Below are positions 8,867-16,758 of a DNA stretch of 64,000 bases, in pieces; positions within the stretch are counted from its first letter, which is position 1, and each line of letters begins with the position of its first letter. The position numbers and the translations under genes were made by a program. This DNA is from Virgibacillus ihumii (GTDB lineage: Bacteria; Bacillota; Bacilli; Bacillales; Amphibacillaceae): the NCBI RefSeq assembly GCF_902726655.1, contig NZ_CACVAN010000001.1, positions 1,550,001 through 1,614,000 of the forward strand, written 5' to 3'. The notes beneath the pieces are model-generated. The model was not told the origin of the DNA. It saw only the letters and a list, made by a program, of their open reading frames with translations, and searched no databases.

Positions 8867-9364
8867 CTAGCCCGATCTGTTCATTTTAATAATAAATAAA
8901 ATCATTGTGATTAGCGGAACGAAAATGGTAAACAATATAAAACCTACACCTAATGTCGATTCTCCGCGTGTTGCCTGGATGGTGGACCAGGTTGCATAAG
9001 AGAGAATCAACACAATTTCAAAATTAAAAACAGCCATCATTGTTCTTGCCAGCGAATAGATTCGCGGCGCATTATCTTCAGTTATGGTAACAGGCAGATT
9101 AAAAATATGCGGAGCTTTTGTTAAAAAATAAAGCAGGATAAATGTCAATGCCGTTATGACCGGTAAAATAAAAATGGATGATTTACTGCCCCATCCATCT
9201 GCTTCCCCCTGAGCATTAAAGTATGTTGGAATCCTATCCGGCAAACTCTCATACTGATAAATCGCATATACAATCGTTGATAACATAACCACTAAGGACA
9301 AAAAATGAAACAACAGCTCCCACTTGGTCGCAGGGACTTTTACCTTAGGATTGCTCAGATTCAT
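8867..9364 (-). CDS. DUF1648 membrane protein
   Basis: The 165-residue protein has four predicted helices. Between the first two lies YESLPDRIPTYFNAQGEADGWGSK, the DUF1648 motif (LPDxIPxHFNxxGxxDGWG) that is shared with SdpI-type immunity proteins. The start follows GGGGGAGAA. DUF1648 domains occur in Firmicutes membrane proteins, sometimes providing immunity to self-made toxins, but no toxin gene lies beside it. The function is undetermined. The 270 bases upstream, to 8596, hold no gene. Confidence 0.75.
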   Translation of the reverse strand: MNLSNPKVKVPATKWELLFHFLSLVVMLSTIVYAIYQYESLPDRIPTYFNAQGEADGWGSKSSIFILPVITALTFILLYFLTKAPHIFNLPVTITEDNAPRIYSLARTMMAVFNFEIVLILSYATWSTIQATRGESTLGVGFILFTIFVPLITMILFIIKMNRSG

Positions 9365-9420
9365 CTATTTCTCCCCCATTTACCATTTGGTATTCAACTG
9401 GAATTTTAGATACTAAAATG

Positions 9421-9445
9421 ATAGCATACAATATCATGCTATAAT
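9421..9445 (+). promoter_or_regulatory. Inverted repeat overlapping the -10 box of the symporter gene
   Basis: ATAGCAT and ATGCTAT form an inverted repeat with an 8-base spacer; its right arm overlaps a TATAAT (9440-9445). It may be an operator controlling the symporter gene. No good -35 is visible. Confidence 0.35.
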
Positions 9446-9515
9446 AACAAAGCGCATGCAGTATTCATTTTTCGTCAATATTTTTAAACAAAAATAAAAT
9501 AAGGAGGTATGTAAA

Positions 9516-11162
9516 ATGATAACTGCTACATGGAGCTGGTTATGGGACAAACATGACCAGGCGAAAGATTTGATCCGTTTTTTTGTTAAGCCAAACGATT
9601 CACAAATTGGTTCGGCAGGGAATAAAGAATCAGGCGGATCTGCCGATAATAACGGCGGGGGTAATAACCGTTCATACAAACCTGCACAGCTGATTGGACT
9701 CATCTTAGGCCCGGCACTTTTCATACTTACGTTATTATTTTTCCAGCCTGAAGGACTCAGCGATCCCGCTCAGGCGATTTTGGCCAGTACAATCTGGATT
9801 GCAGTCTGGTGGATAACGGAAGCATTGCCGATACCCGTTACGTCACTTCTGCCGATTATTCTGTTTCCGCTTACAGGCGGCTTAGATATCGGCGCAACTA
9901 CATCATCCTATGGCGATGATACGATCTTTTTATTTATGGGTGGGTTCATGATTGCACTCGCCATGGAAAAATGGAATCTGCACAAGCGGATAGCACTGAC
10001 TATTATTTCGATTATCGGTACAAATACTGAACGAATCATTCTTGGTTTTATGGTCGCAACCGGCTTTTTATCGATGTGGATTTCCAATACCGCAACAGCC
10101 ATGATGATGGTACCGATTGGTTTGGCAATAATTTATCAGGTTTCCGAAGCACTGAAAGATGATGATTCGATTGATACATCGAGAGAAAATTTCGGATTCG
10201 GCAAAGCATTGATGCTCAGCATTGCTTATTCTGCATCACTCGGAGGTATTGGTACGCTGATTGGAACACCACCAAACACTATACTAGCGGGGGCCATCAG
10301 CAACCTCTACGGTATCGAATTATCTTTTGCCAAGTGGATGCTGTTTGGGGTACCGTTTGCCTGGGTATTTATTTTCATTACCTGGTTTTACCTTGTGAAA
10401 GTTGCTTACCCGATGAAATTGAAACAACTGCCTGGTGGACGGGAAGTTATCCAATCCGAAAAGAAAAAACTTGGTAATCCTTCGTTTGAAGAAAAAGCTG
10501 TTTTCGTCATTTTCATTGCGGCGGCACTGTCCTGGATAAGCCGCTCATTCATATTGGCTGAAATTAATGAAAATATTAATGATGCGGTTATTGCAATGAC
10601 AGCTGCAGTTATTCTGTTTGCTATTCCTGCTAAAAATAAGCAGGGAGATCGTTTGCTGGATTGGGATACAGCAGTCAAACTGCCATGGGGTATTCTGTTA
10701 CTGTTTGGCGGTGGCTTGGCAATTGCGGCAGGTTTTCAGGATTCCGGGCTTTCCGAGTGGCTTGGTAAGCAGCTAAGTGTACTGGAAGGCATCAATATCA
10801 TAATTATTCTGCTCGCCGTAACAGCACTGGTTATCTTCCTGACTGAAATAACATCGAACACAGCAACGGCCTCGATGATGTATCCAATTATGGCATCGCT
10901 TTCCGTGGCACTTGGTGTTCACCCGTTTGCTCTCATAATTGCCGCCGGGGTTGCAGCATCATGTGCATTCATGCTGCCGGTTGCCACCCCGCCAAATGCA
11001 GTGGTTTTCGGTTCAGGCTACTTGCGGATACCGGATATGGCCAAAGCAGGTTTTGCATTGAATATACTCGGTATTGTATTAGTCACTGCTGCCGTGTACC
11101 TCCTTATACCTATTGTATGGGGAATTGACCTTACCGAAGTACCGGAAATGCTGAAAAAATAG
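9516..11162 (+). CDS. DASS/SLC13 family sodium:dicarboxylate or anion symporter
   Basis: The start follows AAGGAGG at 8 bases. The 548-residue protein has a polar, glycine/asparagine-rich N-terminal tail (about 60 residues) and 11-12 membrane helices. The two SNT motifs that form the sodium and substrate sites in SLC13 transporters are seen as ISNTATAMMMVP near residue 190 and TSNTATASMMYP near residue 450, each followed by the expected PPN segment (GTPPNT, ATPPNA). It imports di- or tricarboxylates (succinate, malate, fumarate) or sulphate with sodium. The SdcS-like length and motif favour dicarboxylates. It is monocistronic with its own terminator. Confidence 0.88.
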   Translation: MITATWSWLWDKHDQAKDLIRFFVKPNDSQIGSAGNKESGGSADNNGGGNNRSYKPAQLIGLILGPALFILTLLFFQPEGLSDPAQAILASTIWIAVWWITEALPIPVTSLLPIILFPLTGGLDIGATTSSYGDDTIFLFMGGFMIALAMEKWNLHKRIALTIISIIGTNTERIILGFMVATGFLSMWISNTATAMMMVPIGLAIIYQVSEALKDDDSIDTSRENFGFGKALMLSIAYSASLGGIGTLIGTPPNTILAGAISNLYGIELSFAKWMLFGVPFAWVFIFITWFYLVKVAYPMKLKQLPGGREVIQSEKKKLGNPSFEEKAVFVIFIAAALSWISRSFILAEINENINDAVIAMTAAVILFAIPAKNKQGDRLLDWDTAVKLPWGILLLFGGGLAIAAGFQDSGLSEWLGKQLSVLEGINIIIILLAVTALVIFLTEITSNTATASMMYPIMASLSVALGVHPFALIIAAGVAASCAFMLPVATPPNAVVFGSGYLRIPDMAKAGFALNILGIVLVTAAVYLLIPIVWGIDLTEVPEMLKK

Positions 11163-11171
11163 TGAGAAGAC

Positions 11172-11202
11172 AAACCCGAGCACTTATGAAGTGTTCGGGT
11201 TT
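11172..11202 (+). terminator. Terminator of the symporter gene
   Basis: AAACCCGAGCACTT pairs with AAGTGTTCGGGTTT across a three-base loop and is followed by a T-rich run; it lies 9 bases after the stop codon. Confidence 0.85.
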
Positions 11203-11229
11203 TGTTGTTACTATTGATTTGTTCACCAC

Positions 11230-11349
11230 GTGCGGTTGATGTTTTCCTCGTACGGTTGATGTTTTCCCTGTGCGGTCGATGTTTCCCTCGTACGGTTGAT
11301 GTTTTCCCTGTGCGGTTGATGTTTCCCTCATACGGTTGATGTTTCCCCT
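11230..11349. repeat. Six tandem copies of a 20-bp unit
   Basis: Six consecutive units with an exact 20-base period lie between two convergent genes. The unit is gtrcggttgatgttttccct; it alternates between a GTGCGG and a GTACGG opening, and the copies differ at only a few positions. The period is not a multiple of three, and the minus-strand translation (GKHQP, GNID, GKTST) simply cycles through frames, so it is not a coding repeat. Similar short translated stretches occur as hypothetical proteins in environmental Bacillaceae, suggesting a repeat type shared among their genomes. No CRISPR-like spacers are present. Confidence 0.85.
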
Positions 11350-11356
11350 AATGGGC

Positions 11357-12547
11357 TCATGAATTAGAGACTTTCCTTTGTTTTTGCACTAAGATTATAA
11401 AAATAACTGGAAGGATTGCTGCCAATAATACGAGTCCGGTCCAGCCGAAGAGACTCCAGGCCGGTCCCATTGCGGTACTTCCCAATGAAACGCCCACATA
11501 ATACGAAACAAGATACAAGCTTGAGGCACTTCCTTTATGATGGGAGACCTGATCACTGACAGATGCTGCTGTCAGCGAATGTGCAGTAAAAAAGCCAAGA
11601 CACGCTACACACAGACCGGTGATTAACAGCCACAGCACTCCGCTCAACGTCATTAAGATCCCGCATGATAAAACAATAATGCCGGCGAGCCGGACCTTTC
11701 GCAAGCCGATTCTGGACGCAAGCCATCCGGCAGCAGGTGATCCAATAACACCAAGTCCATATGCAAAAAACATGTATGATATCGTCTTCAGGGAGAGTGA
11801 AAAAGGCGGTCCTTCCAAATAGAAGGGCAAATACGTCCACATCCCGGTAAAGGAAAACTGAAGTATAACGCCAAGGCCAAAGATCAATAAAAGCACCGGA
11901 TTTTTCAAATGAAACAAAAATGCCTTAATATCATTTGAAAATGTTAATTCACTTGGTTCAAAAAACCGGGAGCGCGGCAACATAAAAAGTACTGCCGCAA
12001 GAATAACCGCACCCATTACAGCCAACACATAAAAAGACATTTCCCATGAATAATGATCGGTTAAATAACCGGTCAGCACCCGGCCCGCCATACCACCAAG
12101 CGCATTGCTGGAAATATAAAGCGCAGTTGCCACTTGAACACTCCGCCGATCGATTTCCTCACTCAAATAAGCAAGTGAAGCTGCAGGAAGCCCAGCCAGT
12201 GCAAATCCTTGTACAAACCTTAATACCAGTAGCAGGAAGAAAGTATCCGATAATGGTATAAGGAAAAATGGAATAACTGATCCTACCAGTGAAAGTTTGA
12301 TAAACATCGTCCGTCCATTACGATCCGACAAAAAGCCAAGTACAATCAAACCAATAATCAACCCGATAATCGTAAGTGAGAGCGCCAGACTGGACCCCGA
12401 TACAGTCACACCGAATTCTTTTACAAATACCGGCAAAAGTGGCTGAACTGCATACATACTGGCAAACACAAAAAACGATGCTAAAGCCAGACTGAGTGTA
12501 ATCCGCCAAAAATATAAATCATGCATCGTGTATGATCTGTTCTGCAT
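11357..12547 (-). CDS. MFS transporter (12-helix drug/metabolite exporter)
   Basis: The 396-residue protein has 12 predicted membrane helices in two six-helix halves. The signature after helix 2 is GFLSDRNGRTMFIKL, the MFS A-motif (GxLaDrxGrr). A second, weaker copy, GWLASRIGLRKV, follows helix 8, as is normal. The start MQNRSYTMHD has only a weak ribosome binding site, but it lies 22 bases after the stop of another MFS gene, suggesting co-transcription. The substrate is unknown. The family resembles Bacillus YybF/YwoG-type exporters. Confidence 0.82.
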   Translation of the reverse strand: MQNRSYTMHDLYFWRITLSLALASFFVFASMYAVQPLLPVFVKEFGVTVSGSSLALSLTIIGLIIGLIVLGFLSDRNGRTMFIKLSLVGSVIPFFLIPLSDTFFLLLVLRFVQGFALAGLPAASLAYLSEEIDRRSVQVATALYISSNALGGMAGRVLTGYLTDHYSWEMSFYVLAVMGAVILAAVLFMLPRSRFFEPSELTFSNDIKAFLFHLKNPVLLLIFGLGVILQFSFTGMWTYLPFYLEGPPFSLSLKTISYMFFAYGLGVIGSPAAGWLASRIGLRKVRLAGIIVLSCGILMTLSGVLWLLITGLCVACLGFFTAHSLTAASVSDQVSHHKGSASSLYLVSYYVGVSLGSTAMGPAWSLFGWTGLVLLAAILPVIFIILVQKQRKVSNS

Positions 12548-12569
12548 TTAACTCACACCCATTACTGAT

Positions 12570-13766
12570 TTAGTCAAGCACATATTTGTCACGACCCGCA
12601 CCCATGCCAAACAGCATTACCAGAACTGTTACACACATCAGCATTATCAGCGGGAGGTTCCAGGAGAATGTTATATCATATAACAACCCAATCAACATCG
12701 GGCCTACTGCAGCCAGACAATAACCGAGCGACTGCGCCATCCCGGATAATTCCGCGGCATTCCGGGCGGTACGTGCCCTCATTCCGAGGAAAGCAAGTGC
12801 AAGGGCAAAGCTTCCACTGAGAGTGATCCCAATTAAAATGGTGCTGATTACCATTACGGTAGTAGACTCACCGAGCAGCAGTCCACCATATCCGAAAATC
12901 CCAAAAACAGCCAAGGTCAGCACAATACCTCGCTGCGACTTGAATTTACCCGCTATTACCGGAACCAGAAAACTGGCCGGAAGACCGATAAACTGTGTAA
13001 ATGACAGCATCCAACCAGCTGTTGCCATACTGACACCATAAGCATACAAAATTTCCGGAAGCCATGAAATGGTTACGTAAAACAAAAACGATTGAAGCCC
13101 CATAAAACATGCGACCTGCCATGCAAGCGGGGATTTCCACATTTGATTATCACTGACAGGAACATATTTCATTTCCAGGTCGCGCTGCTTTCCGGTTGAT
13201 ATGGACAAATAAATCCATAACCCAATCGCAATCACTGCGGGGACCGTCCAAATAAATAACGCCAATTGCCAGCCCCACTCCATTCCGCGGGCAAACGGGA
13301 TACTTAATCCGGATGCTGTGGCCGCAAAAATGCCCATGGCGGTGGAGTAAACACTTGTCATTAACGCAACTTTTGCCGGAAATTTTTCCTTGATGACACC
13401 AGGCAGCAGGACATTTAAGATCGCAATGCCCAATCCGACAAACAGGGTGCCCAAAAACAGCAGAATCACCAGTGATATCGAGCGAATGGAAATACCAATG
13501 AATAATAGCAGAAGACCGAATAACAACGTGCGCTCGTTCGAATACCGGTTACTGATTTTAGGAGCCACTGGTGACATCACAGCAAATGCAATTAATGGAA
13601 GGCTCGTAAGAATACCCGCACTCCAGTTGGATAAGCCGATATCATCACGAATGATTCCGATTAGCGGACCGACCGATGTAATGGCCGGCCTCAAATTGAA
13701 TGCAACGAGAATGATTCCAATAACAAACAATGCATAGTATGATTTCGTTCGATTCTGATTTGACAT
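12570..13766 (-). CDS. CynX/NimT-type MFS transporter
   Basis: The start is placed at the ATG of MSNQNRTKSYYALF, behind a GAGGATA site; the upstream part of the frame lacks one. The 398-residue protein begins its first helix with LVAFNLRPAITSVGPLIG, the signature of the CynX/NimT (cyanate/nitroimidazole) branch of the MFS, and has 12 helices. Members include transporters for cyanate and small aromatic or glucosamine-like compounds. It is the first gene of a two-MFS unit. The context gives no substrate. Confidence 0.82.
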   Translation of the reverse strand: MSNQNRTKSYYALFVIGIILVAFNLRPAITSVGPLIGIIRDDIGLSNWSAGILTSLPLIAFAVMSPVAPKISNRYSNERTLLFGLLLLFIGISIRSISLVILLFLGTLFVGLGIAILNVLLPGVIKEKFPAKVALMTSVYSTAMGIFAATASGLSIPFARGMEWGWQLALFIWTVPAVIAIGLWIYLSISTGKQRDLEMKYVPVSDNQMWKSPLAWQVACFMGLQSFLFYVTISWLPEILYAYGVSMATAGWMLSFTQFIGLPASFLVPVIAGKFKSQRGIVLTLAVFGIFGYGGLLLGESTTVMVISTILIGITLSGSFALALAFLGMRARTARNAAELSGMAQSLGYCLAAVGPMLIGLLYDITFSWNLPLIMLMCVTVLVMLFGMGAGRDKYVLD

Positions 13767-13988
13767 GAAACATTTATCCTCTCGAAGGTAACTCAATCTA
13801 ATATAGCATAAGTTCATGTCGATATTTAATTAATACGATTCATTCTTTTGAGAAGAAAATCACAAGCACAAAAATGTCATCCTGAAACACTCAAATCATT
13901 GTCGTCCATGCAGGAAATAAACCGTCCGAAGATTGATTATAACCATCCATGCGGTTAGCCGTAACATAATTTTCACAATCAAAAAAAA

Positions 13989-14007
13989 AGCGACAGAATA
14001 CCTGCCG
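13989..14007 (-). terminator. Terminator of the sigma-like gene
   Basis: On the minus strand GCGGCAG pairs with CTGTCGC (one G-U) around a 5-base loop, followed by a run of nine Ts, 20 bases after the stop codon. Confidence 0.8.
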
Positions 14008-14026
14008 CCCCTTACGAACAATAAAC

Positions 14027-14518
14027 TCATTCCTCTAACTGTTCATCCGGAAAGTCATCTTCCTCCTCAATTATACCTTCCAGTTTTACGTCAAAATCCA
14101 TTGGAAGTTTCATATCAGGTTTCATTTTTGCTCGCTCCCACAAAACATTACCATGAAGCCATTTCCACTGGTTGACCGTCATCTTACTCAAAATTTGGTT
14201 CATTGTGTCCGCCTCATATTGAGTTGAACCGCAGTTTTCGCTATGCAAATATATTTCGAATCCAGTTCTTTTGGTGCCTGCCTCCCCATTCAGAACCTTA
14301 TTCAGCACCTGCCTGATTTCTAATAATGCATACCTGTCAAATCCCGCTGGTGCCCCTCCATAAGAACGATATGCTTTCCACAATGTAAACAAACTTTCCT
14401 GAATCAGTTCACCGTGATCATCATTCTCCTGAACATCATGAAGCATCCATTCAATACGACTTGCAAACTGATTGACAATATCCATGAAGGAATTGTCACG
14501 TATCCTATTCTTCCCCAA
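14027..14518 (-). CDS. Small protein resembling sigma-70 region 2 (function unknown)
   Basis: The 163-residue protein has an N-terminal stretch that follows the sigma-70 region 2 pattern: FMDIVNQFASRIEW, then ELIQESLFTLWKAYRSY (compare the DLxQEGxxxLWxA core), then GFDRYALLEIRQVLNKVL. The second half contains NQWKWLHGNVLWERAKMK, perhaps a decayed region 4, and ends in a very acidic tail (EEEDDFPDEQLEE). It could be an atypical sigma factor or an anti-sigma decoy; I do not recognise a named family. The start used is a TTG directly behind AGGGGGGAG; an ATG at 14485 is the alternative. Two Spo0A-box-like sites lie upstream. Confidence 0.45.
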   Translation of the reverse strand: MGKNRIRDNSFMDIVNQFASRIEWMLHDVQENDDHGELIQESLFTLWKAYRSYGGAPAGFDRYALLEIRQVLNKVLNGEAGTKRTGFEIYLHSENCGSTQYEADTMNQILSKMTVNQWKWLHGNVLWERAKMKPDMKLPMDFDVKLEGIIEEEDDFPDEQLEE

Positions 14519-14607
14519 GCTCCCCCCTGCTTTCTATGCGTATTTTTAAAATAGCAACTTCTCTTTTATTATACACTATGTAAAATATTGGAAAAATATA
14601 GCCCTTA

Positions 14608-14656
14608 TGTCGAAAACACTGCTGCAACGTGCCTAAACCTGCAAAAATATGTCGAA
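14608..14656. promoter_or_regulatory. Two Spo0A-box-like TGTCGAA sites 42 bp apart
   Basis: TGTCGAA occurs at 14608-14614 and 14650-14656 in the same orientation, 42 bases apart (about four helical turns). TGTCGAA is the consensus 0A box. Both lie 90-140 bases upstream of the sigma-like gene, which reads away on the minus strand. The rest of 14519-14845 shows no gene. Confidence 0.4.
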
Positions 14657-14857
14657 CTATGTAATGATTTGTCTATTTTTAGCTCAAGAACTGTACCTGC
14701 AACTCATTCTAGGTCTCCTAACAGTAAATTGTGAATTTTTTGTGACATTTATAGGAAATTATTCCTAATTTCATGCAATCTAAAGTTGTTTAATACAAGA
14801 AAATGTGCTTTTAAACCGTTTTATTCTTTCCATTACTGCAGATTATGGTATACTATA

Positions 14858-14995
14858 GGTACAATTAAGCATATAATAAAAGACCACAGCTGCAACTGTG
14901 GTCTTCAGATAAGCGGTTCCCCCAGGGGATAAGCTATCACAGAATAGGCCTCTCCCTTCAACTTCGAGGGTTAATAGGGAGGTCTATTTTTTATT
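14858..14995 (+). ncRNA. Probable antisense antitoxin RNA (RatA-like)
   Basis: A -10 box TATACT at 14849-14854 would start a plus-strand RNA near 14861. A terminator-like hairpin (CTCTCCCT with AGGGAGGT, 14948-14984) followed by a T run (14987-14992) would end it near 14995. The transcript would be about 135 nt and fully complementary to the 3' end of the toxin mRNA, including its own terminator and last codon. This is the arrangement known for txpA/ratA. No strong -35 is visible. Confidence 0.5.
14880..14905 (-). terminator. Terminator of the toxin mRNA
   Basis: AAGACCACAG pairs with CTGTGGTCTT around a 6-base loop, followed on the minus strand by TTATTATA. It lies about 80 bases after the toxin stop codon, giving a long structured 3' UTR. 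Confidence 0.8.
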
Positions 14996-15079
14996 GTTCA
15001 TTTCAACAATAAGCCTCAGCAAGGCAATCAGCAGCGTACCAAACGCCAGAAGCATCATAATAGCTTCGAAAAAACTCAA
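14984..15079 (-). CDS. TxpA-type holin-like type I toxin
   Basis: The 31-residue product starts at a TTG spaced correctly behind an AAGGGGGGTGG site; a longer upstream frame has no such support. It reads MSFFEAIMMLLAFGT, continues with a hydrophobic helix, and ends VEMNNKK. This single-helix pattern (short FEAxMxMxxFG start, hydrophobic core, charged lysine/asparagine tail) is that of the putative holin-like toxin family that includes TxpA. Such peptides insert in the membrane and are kept silent by an antisense RNA. A convergent antisense RNA candidate overlaps its 3' end. The promoter at 15145-15153 gives an mRNA of about 260 nt, the usual size. Confidence 0.75.
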   Translation of the reverse strand: MSFFEAIMMLLAFGTLLIALLRLIVEMNNKK

Positions 15080-15144
15080 TAGCCCCACCCCCCTTGTAAA
15101 TCGGGTTAGCTGACCAATCCCTGAAAGAACATTATCTACTACAT

Positions 15145-15153
15145 AGTATAGCA
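15145..15153 (-). promoter_or_regulatory. Extended -10 promoter of the toxin gene
   Basis: On the minus strand TGCTATACT forms an extended -10 box. Transcription would begin near 15138, about 60 bases upstream of the TTG start. From 15154 to 15395 I see no gene or clear structure. Confidence 0.55.
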
Positions 15154-15395
15154 CAATTTTCAATAAAAATACGAACAAATGTTTGGTTTAGTTATAGAAC
15201 TGCATATTTTTGTAGTGTCAGTAGAAGTATTTCACAGTATTTTTTGCTGAATATGCCACTTGATGGCAGTAATATTCGATAGTGTAGATAGAAGGAGCTT
15301 CATCGTGTGCTTGTATACTTTAGTATATGCAGCGTTGTTCTGCGATTCGTAATGAATATGTGTGGTTTTTTGACAACTTGGATGGTTACAGGAAG

Positions 15396-15435
15396 AAAAA
15401 ATGTGGGCATCCTGATCAGAATGCCCACATTTTTT
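15396..15435 (-). terminator. Terminator overlapping the fabI stop codon
   Basis: A perfect 15-bp stem (AAAAAATGTGGGCAT with its complement, 10-base loop CCTGATCAGA) includes the TAA of fabI. Its A/T-rich base makes it active in both directions. Confidence 0.85.
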
Positions 15436-16213
15436 ACGAACCTGCGATAATATGGAAACCAGAATCAACATGGAGCACTTCACCGGTAACGCCACGTGCC
15501 ATTTCACTCAGCAGAAATGCTGTAGCATCTCCTACCTGATCCTGGTCAATTTGCCGACGGAGCGGAGCCTTTTCTTCAATGACTGACATTTTTTCATTAA
15601 AACCAGAAACACCTTTGGCTGACAGTGTACGGATTGGTCCTGCTGAAACAGCATTCACGCGAATACCATATTGGCCAACATCTTCAGCCAGATATCGCAC
15701 ACTGGCTTCAAGCGCAGCTTTTGCAACACCCATCACATTGTAATTCGGTACAACCCGTTCAGCACCGAGATAGGTTTGAGTGACAATTCCCCCGCCTTCA
15801 TTCATTAACTTTTTCGCTGCGCGGGTAACTGCCACAAGCGAATATGCACTGATGTTCTGGGCCATCAGATATCCATCACGGGATGTATCGGCATATTCAC
15901 CAACCAGTTCGTCACGATTGGCAAATGCAACGGAATGAACTAGGCCATGGATGGTTCCGATTTTCTCACCAATTTCCTGGAATGCATGTTGAATGCTTTC
16001 ATCACTTTCAACATCACAAGAAACAATTAACTTGGCATCCATTTCATTGTCGGCAAGCAGTTTTTCCAGCTTCTTTTTAGATCGCTCCTGCCGATATGTA
16101 AAAATTAGATTAGCTCCTGCATCTTGAAGTGATTTCGTTATTCCCCAGGCAATACTGCGATTATTTGCCACACCCATAACAACAATATTTTTGTTTTGCA
16201 ACAATGCGTTCAT
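15434..16213 (-). CDS. fabI: Enoyl-[acyl-carrier-protein] reductase FabI
   Basis: The 259-residue protein is a short-chain dehydrogenase of the FabI type. The dinucleotide site reads GVANNRSIAWGI, the FabI-specific form. The active-site tyrosine and lysine are in YNVMGVAKAALEASVRYLA, and the substrate-loop segment SAGPIRTLSAKG is present. It catalyses the last reduction of each fatty-acid elongation cycle, enoyl-ACP to acyl-ACP, with NADH or NADPH. Start MNALLQNKNIVVMG follows a GGAGGT site. A FapR-type inverted repeat lies upstream, which fits the known control of fatty-acid genes in Bacillaceae by malonyl-CoA. Confidence 0.95.
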   Translation of the reverse strand: MNALLQNKNIVVMGVANNRSIAWGITKSLQDAGANLIFTYRQERSKKKLEKLLADNEMDAKLIVSCDVESDESIQHAFQEIGEKIGTIHGLVHSVAFANRDELVGEYADTSRDGYLMAQNISAYSLVAVTRAAKKLMNEGGGIVTQTYLGAERVVPNYNVMGVAKAALEASVRYLAEDVGQYGIRVNAVSAGPIRTLSAKGVSGFNEKMSVIEEKAPLRRQIDQDQVGDATAFLLSEMARGVTGEVLHVDSGFHIIAGS

Positions 16214-16263
16214 ATATGTACCTCCGATTTATTGAATAAGTTTCTCATTATAATGTAGCATAC

Positions 16264-16280
16264 TTAGGACCTGGTGTTAA
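16264..16280 (-). promoter_or_regulatory. FapR-like operator in the fabI promoter
   Basis: TTAGGACCTGGTGTTAA is a 17-bp imperfect inverted repeat close to the FapR consensus TTAGTACCTrrTACTAA. It lies just upstream of a minus-strand TATAAT (16247-16252), so it overlaps the expected -35 region of fabI. Confidence 0.55.
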
Positions 16281-16758
16281 ATCGTACCCAGGATGTTTAT
16301 TAAATATCTGCATTATTAGGATTGAAAAATGGTTCAGTTATAGGAGTTGACTTCTCTATACTGAGCCTTTTTACAATGAAGAATGCAGCCTGTGGGGACA
16401 ATTTAATTCACGCATCCACTCATATTGAATAAAAAACAACACAAAAATCGGCTGAAAACACCACGCTTTATCTGCGGTCAAATATGATGGTTCTTTAATT
16501 TTCTCAAAAGGTGTCTGCATAACAATGATCTGCAATTTTAAAAATGATAATGCAAATCTGCCTAAGAAAGTATTATTATAAGGAAATTGAATGGATATGT
16601 CTGGAACCGCCTTATATGTGCGGTTTTGCTCCATTTATGTGCGATTTCAATTTGTTAAATTAGTCCACCCGACCACATTACACTGGCATTGCCATTTGAT
16701 AAATTTTCCGATATTTTGTAAGAATAGGATAATACACTATATAAAAGGGGGAATTAAC
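16281..16758. other. Intergenic stretch with no recognised gene
   Basis: About 480 bases between the fabI operator and the broken atoE gene. It is A/T-rich, with only short frames that lack ribosome binding sites. No riboswitch or repeat was recognised. Confidence 0.5.

Noticed and set aside
11230..11349. Possible CRISPR array
   Set aside because: The 20-bp units are directly adjacent with no unique spacers.
15232..15507. Possible small gene between the toxin and fabI
   Set aside because: The frame runs through the fabI terminator and into fabI codons, with no ribosome binding site.
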